From: Heliocidaris tuberculata
Taxonomy: Eukaryota; Echinodermata; Echinoidea; Camarodonta; Echinometridae
DNA: 64,000 bases
Direction: 5' to 3'
Assembly (NCBI GenBank): GCA_025618425.1
Contig: CM046838.1
Span: 8,641,655-8,705,654 of the forward strand
In this document: piece by piece, positions 60,274-64,000 of the stretch
How positions within the stretch are numbered: the first letter of the stretch is position 1
Layout: every line of letters starts with the position of its first letter
Notes under the pieces: model-generated
Seen by the model: the letters and a program-made list of their open reading frames with translations, nothing else
Databases searched by the model: none
Told to the model about the DNA's origin: nothing
Program-made: the position numbers and the translations under genes

Positions 60274-60583
60274 TTACATCGTCCTCGGAATAATCTTGTG
60301 GATGACGCGAACGTGTTTCTCGCCCCCTTCTTTCCCGCTTTTCAAAGTCTCTTTGTATTTTTTCAAAAAGTGGGCACCCACGCGTTTGGATTCTTTCGAA
60401 GCCTCCCAAGAAGGATAGTGGAACGTGATGTTGTGAAAGGAAGACCATCTGGCGAACATGGCGTGCTCTGTCAAGAACTTGTGCCCTTTATGAGGATCCA
60501 TCTCCATCTTGTTGGTGTAGAAACACTCGCTCTTTTTCCCGGGCTCGTAGTAGTGATAGGGCACTTTTGACTTTGGATTCTTT
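60274..60583 (-). CDS. Sialyltransferase B, last exon (motifs III and VS)
   Basis: The acceptor is CGTATGCAG. It reads KNPKSKVPYHYYEPGKKSEC, later GHKFLTEHAMFARWSSFHNI and TFHYPSWEAS, and ends VIHKIIPRTM and TAA at 60274-60276. It is 103 codons against 186 in gene A. Confidence 0.93.
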
Positions 60584-60626
60584 CTGCATACGAGGAGAAA
60601 ATAATGGGATGGGGGGTGTTTGTGTT

Positions 60627-60696
<70 letters not shown>

Positions 60697-61909
60697 ACAA
60701 AAGACGGGAAGAAAGGCAAACAATACAGAAACAGAAATGAGACATATATTTTCTGTCATCAAAATTCAGACTTGTAGGCTGAGTATTTAACTGAAAATCT
60801 ATGGCAACACTATATATATTCACCCCGAAGCCCAGAAAAGAGGAACATAGATGCATTTCTTTTATATGTGGCCCATATAGATGTCGTCTTGTAATTGCTC
60901 GATGAAAACGAGTATTTTCACTCTTATTTATCTGGTTAACCAACAAATTTCCATAGAATTATAATCTGCTCGTGAAACAAAATTACCTGTGTCTACTGGT
61001 CTCGAGTAAAAAAAATGTTTTTTCTTGAAAAGAGGCAGTTACAAAGATATAAGAATAAATGATCAGAGAACATACTTGCAAAAGTCATCACTTGATATTC
61101 CGTATACCAGCACCTCATCACATATATCCAGGGCAAACATCATGGATACAAAACCTGTGCTGAAACTCGTACGCATTGCGGCTCTGGAAAAAAGATAAAA
61201 GTATTCATTTTTAAAAAATACCTTAAATGAGATATACCCACACGTCATAAGTCCGGACAGATTTAAAAGAGTAATTTGAACAAGTTTGCATGCAATTTTC
61301 AGGAATATTTCAGCACATACGTTTGGACAATATTACAAATGACAAGTATTCACGGTGGTATATTTGACACATAATTTATTTTGGAAATTCAACGGAAAAT
61401 GTGACAGATTATTATTTTGTCAGGTGTCCGGACACACAACCCCCCCGTCCAACAGACTTTCTTCCCAGTAATTCCATAATATAATTCATATATGAATTCC
61501 CAAGAACTCTAACGAGTTAATCATGCATGTTTATTCTATAAGAAATTACTCTTGATATACAGGGGCGAATCCAGGATTCCAATTAAGAAGGGGGGGGGGG
61601 GTCCTAAGAATGCATGATTTCGGGAAGTCCTTTTATCAGACTCGATCAGCTTGTGGGAGAGGGATAGGGTAGGAGTAATATTTTTTCCAGAACATGTGAG
61701 TTTTTCCCCTGGAAAAAATGATCCCTGAAGTCCCGTAAACCCGGTCTAAGGCGGGAGGGGGGGGGGGGGATGAAAAAATATTTCAGACATATAACATATA
61801 AACTATTATTCATCTTCGACTGTCATTATTATACTACTATACTACTAGTACTAGTACTAGTACATGTACTACTACTACTACTACTACTATTACTACTTCT
61901 ACTACTACT

Positions 61910-61969
<60 letters not shown>

Positions 61970-61970
61970 T

Positions 61971-62017
<47 letters not shown>

Positions 62018-62076
62018 CTACTACTACTACTACTATACTACTATTTCTACTACTACTACTACTACTATTACTACTT

Positions 62077-62109
<33 letters not shown>

Positions 62110-62250
62110 TACCACTACTACTATTACTACTATACTTATACTACTACTATACCACTACTATACCACTACTACTATTACTACTATACTTATACTACTACTA
62201 TACCACTACTACTATTACTACTATTACTACTACTACTACTATACTATAAG

Positions 62251-62309
<59 letters not shown>

Positions 62310-63748
62310 TTACTACTTATACTACTATAAATACTGATAATAATGTCATTACCTTGAATATCCTGTTTCTTTCTTGTACACGGCCTCCGAGTGGGAATTC
62401 TTCTTGCTTGTCAGGAAGACAAAATCAACCCCAGGGTATCTGTGCTTGAATTGCCTGGCAAGCTTGACAATCTTCGTTCTCATGCTCATCTTATCATGCC
62501 TGAGCCACGGCACCACGATGTATCTCGCCCTCGTCGTCGCATTCGAAAGGATCTCATTCCTCAACGACCCCCTCTTCACGAGGCCCCGTGGAAGATTGAC
62601 ATGACCGATGATACGGATGTCGGTACGGAGCCCGACGTCTCTCGACCATCCGGTGACCGGTGCGGTGTTCATACGGAGTACGCATTCAGCGCTGTCGATT
62701 TCGGCACCGGCTCCCGTTCGATAGAGATGACCACCACTCGACACCAAGGCACATCGACGACATCGCTTGGTGAATGGCTAAAGAAGTCATCACAGAAAGT
62801 TAAAAAAAAAAATTAACACCACATTTCTCTGTTTCTACATGAATTCTTGATGTGACGAAATATGCATCCAAAATATTTTGGAGGGACATCAAAATAAGCA
62901 ATTGATATCAGGTGAAAGTAACGTGTTTCTTATGGGATGAAACAGTTAGGCAATTCGGAATTATTGTATGCAAGGAAACAAATAGTTCCGAAAAGGGCAA
63001 ACTTCTCTTTTACGCACTTCTAGTAGTCCGAAATGAATGTTCCAAGTAATAAAATAAATATATTATGAACAATTTTATTATTCAACCATTTTCCTTAGTC
63101 CAAAATTTTAAGATTAGGAGGGAAACCATTAATGCACACTTTTCACGATTTTTTTTTTTAATCAAAAGAAACACCTACCTGATTTGTATCCAGTATAAAG
63201 TATCCAGTTCCTGGAACGTTTGCTGAAGAGGAAGGAGGTAGATCGTGTCCCGCCTGTGCTCTCACCTCTATCGCATTAGCTCCATCACCTACACCCTCTT
63301 CATGTCGTACCACAGCATCATCTTCACCCCTTTCTTTCGGTATCCCGCCAGCACCTACACCCCCTCCGTTTGGTATTACACCTTCTTTTTTACCCCCTTC
63401 TCTTGGTGCTTCGCCACCACCTACATGTTCTCCGTCTTGTATTACCCCTTCTTCATCTTCACCCCCTCCTTTCCCTTCTTGCGGTATAACAACATCATCT
63501 TCATCCTCTGGTATCACAAGATCATCTTCATCCACTTCAACCTTGATGTTGTTCTCATGGTGGATACTGTCTTGGGATGATAGATTATTGACTACCTTGA
63601 GCACGCCGTTAATGGTGAAACGTTTCGAGGAGGGGTATGCTTGGGGTACATCATAATCATGATAATGGGTTTCATAAATGTGGCAGAAGAGAATGAAAAA
63701 GGTGACCACGGAGTAGACGCACACAACCATGTAGGCGGCTTCTTTTAT
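60274..63748 (-). CDS. GT29 alpha-2,6-sialyltransferase, ST6GALNAC3/5/6-like (gene B); start exon not in view
   Basis: Visible exons are 63179-63748, 62353-62777, 61076-61183 and 60274-60583, joining to 470 residues plus TAA. Numbered from the first visible residue: membrane span 6-24 (YMVVCVYSVVTFFILFCHI), a long acidic/glycine-rich stem to about 185, motif L 196-242 (CRRCALVSSGGHL, RMNTAPVTGW, DVGLRT), motif S 339-360 (FSTGFVSMMFALDICDEVLV), motif III 375-382 (VPYHYYEP), VS H402 and E407. These are the substrate-binding and catalytic elements of CMP-sialic-acid-dependent GT29 enzymes. The family assignment is as for gene A, whose exon layout and intron phases it shares. Compared with gene A the stem is far longer (190 versus 82 residues in the first exon) and the C-terminus lacks the basic tail. 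It is a predicted type II Golgi protein; the acceptor is unknown. The start codon is expected upstream of 63748, probably beyond the window. Confidence 0.92.
60628..60692. repeat. (GT)n(GA)n compound microsatellite in sialyltransferase B intron 3
   Basis: A GT run followed by a GA run, 45 bp upstream (gene sense) of the last exon. On the gene strand it reads CT then CA, within the intron's polypyrimidine region. Confidence 0.9.
61076..61183 (-). CDS. Sialyltransferase B, sialyl motif S exon
   Basis: 108 nt, acceptor TTTTTTCCAG, donor GTATGT, phase 2 both sides. It reads AAMRTSFSTGFVSMMFALDI then CDEVLVYGISSDDFC. Confidence 0.93.
61862..62312. repeat. (ACT/TAC)n array, ~450 bp, in sialyltransferase B intron 2
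   Basis: A long imperfect array of CTA/TAC trinucleotides, including higher-order repeats (ATACTTATACTACTACTATA-type blocks). It ends about 40 bp before the exon at 62353. Open frames of 150+ residues here are only Y/T/L homopolymers. Confidence 0.93.
62353..62777 (-). CDS. Sialyltransferase B, sialyl motif L exon
   Basis: The acceptor is TTCTTTAG and the donor GTAATG (phase 2). It starts PFTKRCRRCALVSSGGHLYR, contains TDIRIIGHVNLPRGL shared with gene A, and ends KKETGYS. Confidence 0.93.
63179..63748 (-). CDS. Sialyltransferase B, membrane-anchor and long stem exon
   Basis: The acceptor is CCATCACAG and the donor GTAGGT (phase 0). It starts IKEAAYMVVCVY, aligned with LRDYALVLTSLY of gene A. 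The stem contains acidic VDEDDLVIPEDEDDVVIPQE and repeated G-V-I-P/Q modules (EEGVIQDGEHVGGGEAPREG, KKEGVIPNGGGVGAGG), and ends GTGYFILDTNQ. The Met at position 7 is an unlikely start because it would remove the charged residues before the span. Confidence 0.9.
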
Positions 63749-64000
63749 CTGTGATGGGTGACGGGGGAAATGCAGAGATCAATCATTAGGTGAAGTCACA
63801 CCACAACAGAGTTAACGCACAGAAAAAATGATGTATATAGAAAATGCACAAGCTTATAGAGGTGAAGCTTATAGAGGTGAAGAAGGACTTCGAAAACATT
63901 CTTTCCGACTATAAAGATCAAAGTATGAAATAGGGAAGAAGAAAATTTTAAAAAGAAAAACACAAATGCATTGATTAATTAACAGACAAACCCCCCCCCC
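63749..64000. other. Intron upstream of sialyltransferase B first visible exon
   Basis: AT-rich sequence with a short direct repeat (AGCTTATAGAGGTGA twice near 63850). No ATG exon in the right phase with a donor is evident. The window ends in a poly-C run. Confidence 0.6.

Noticed and set aside
61770..62337. Two ~158-codon open frames
   Set aside because: They are entirely Tyr/Thr/Leu runs read from a CTA trinucleotide array in a sialyltransferase intron.

Overview
The window looks like nuclear DNA of a marine deuterostome, most likely an echinoderm and probably a sea urchin. The evidence is multi-exon genes with GT-AG introns, AT-rich introns full of ACATGTACATGT-like words, many long G/C homopolymers, a tRNA-derived SINE with an (ATT)n tail, and many short inverted-repeat transposons. 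The taxon is inferred from general sequence character; no database was searched. There are no bacterial features.

Three protein-coding genes are supported, all on the minus strand. (1) 5324-18599 is a complete seven-exon TMEM59 orthologue (354 aa, a single-pass Golgi/endosomal membrane glycoprotein). (2) 26654-32249 and (3) 60274-63748 are two paralogous GT29 sialyltransferases of the ST6GALNAC3/5/6 type. They share the same four visible exons, identical intron phases and an identical 108-nt sialyl-motif-S exon, so they form a tandem pair. The start-codon exon of both lies upstream of what can be recognised; for gene 3 it is probably outside the window.

By region: 1-5323 is the 3' flank or long 3' UTR of TMEM59. 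5504-18440 holds TMEM59 introns loaded with mobile elements: a mariner-like MITE, two TTAA-flanked piggyBac-like MITEs, a Helentron-like tandem-repeat element, a MITE with an 8-bp target duplication, and large palindromes. 18600-26653 is intergenic and repeat-rich. 27213-32003 holds the introns of sialyltransferase A, with a SINE and another Helentron-like copy. 32250-60273 separates the two sialyltransferases and is almost entirely repeats.

The most striking structure is at 38842-55107: two copies of one unrecognised DNA transposon family, one inserted inside the other. The outer copy is flanked by GACCAC and the inner copy (45723-54602) by GGCAGG, both perfect 6-bp target duplications. Both copies have a ~34-bp terminal inverted repeat starting TATGGCAAGCCATCGGGGTC and subterminal clusters of ACGTGACGT-like words. 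Neither carries a convincing gene. Removing the inner copy and one GGCAGG restores outer sequence that matches the uninterrupted inner copy, so the nesting can be read directly from the sequence.

The two sialyltransferases are predicted type II Golgi enzymes that add alpha-2,6-sialic acid to O-glycans or glycolipids. TMEM59 acts in the same compartment (Golgi glycosylation and trafficking), but nothing in the sequence links their regulation.
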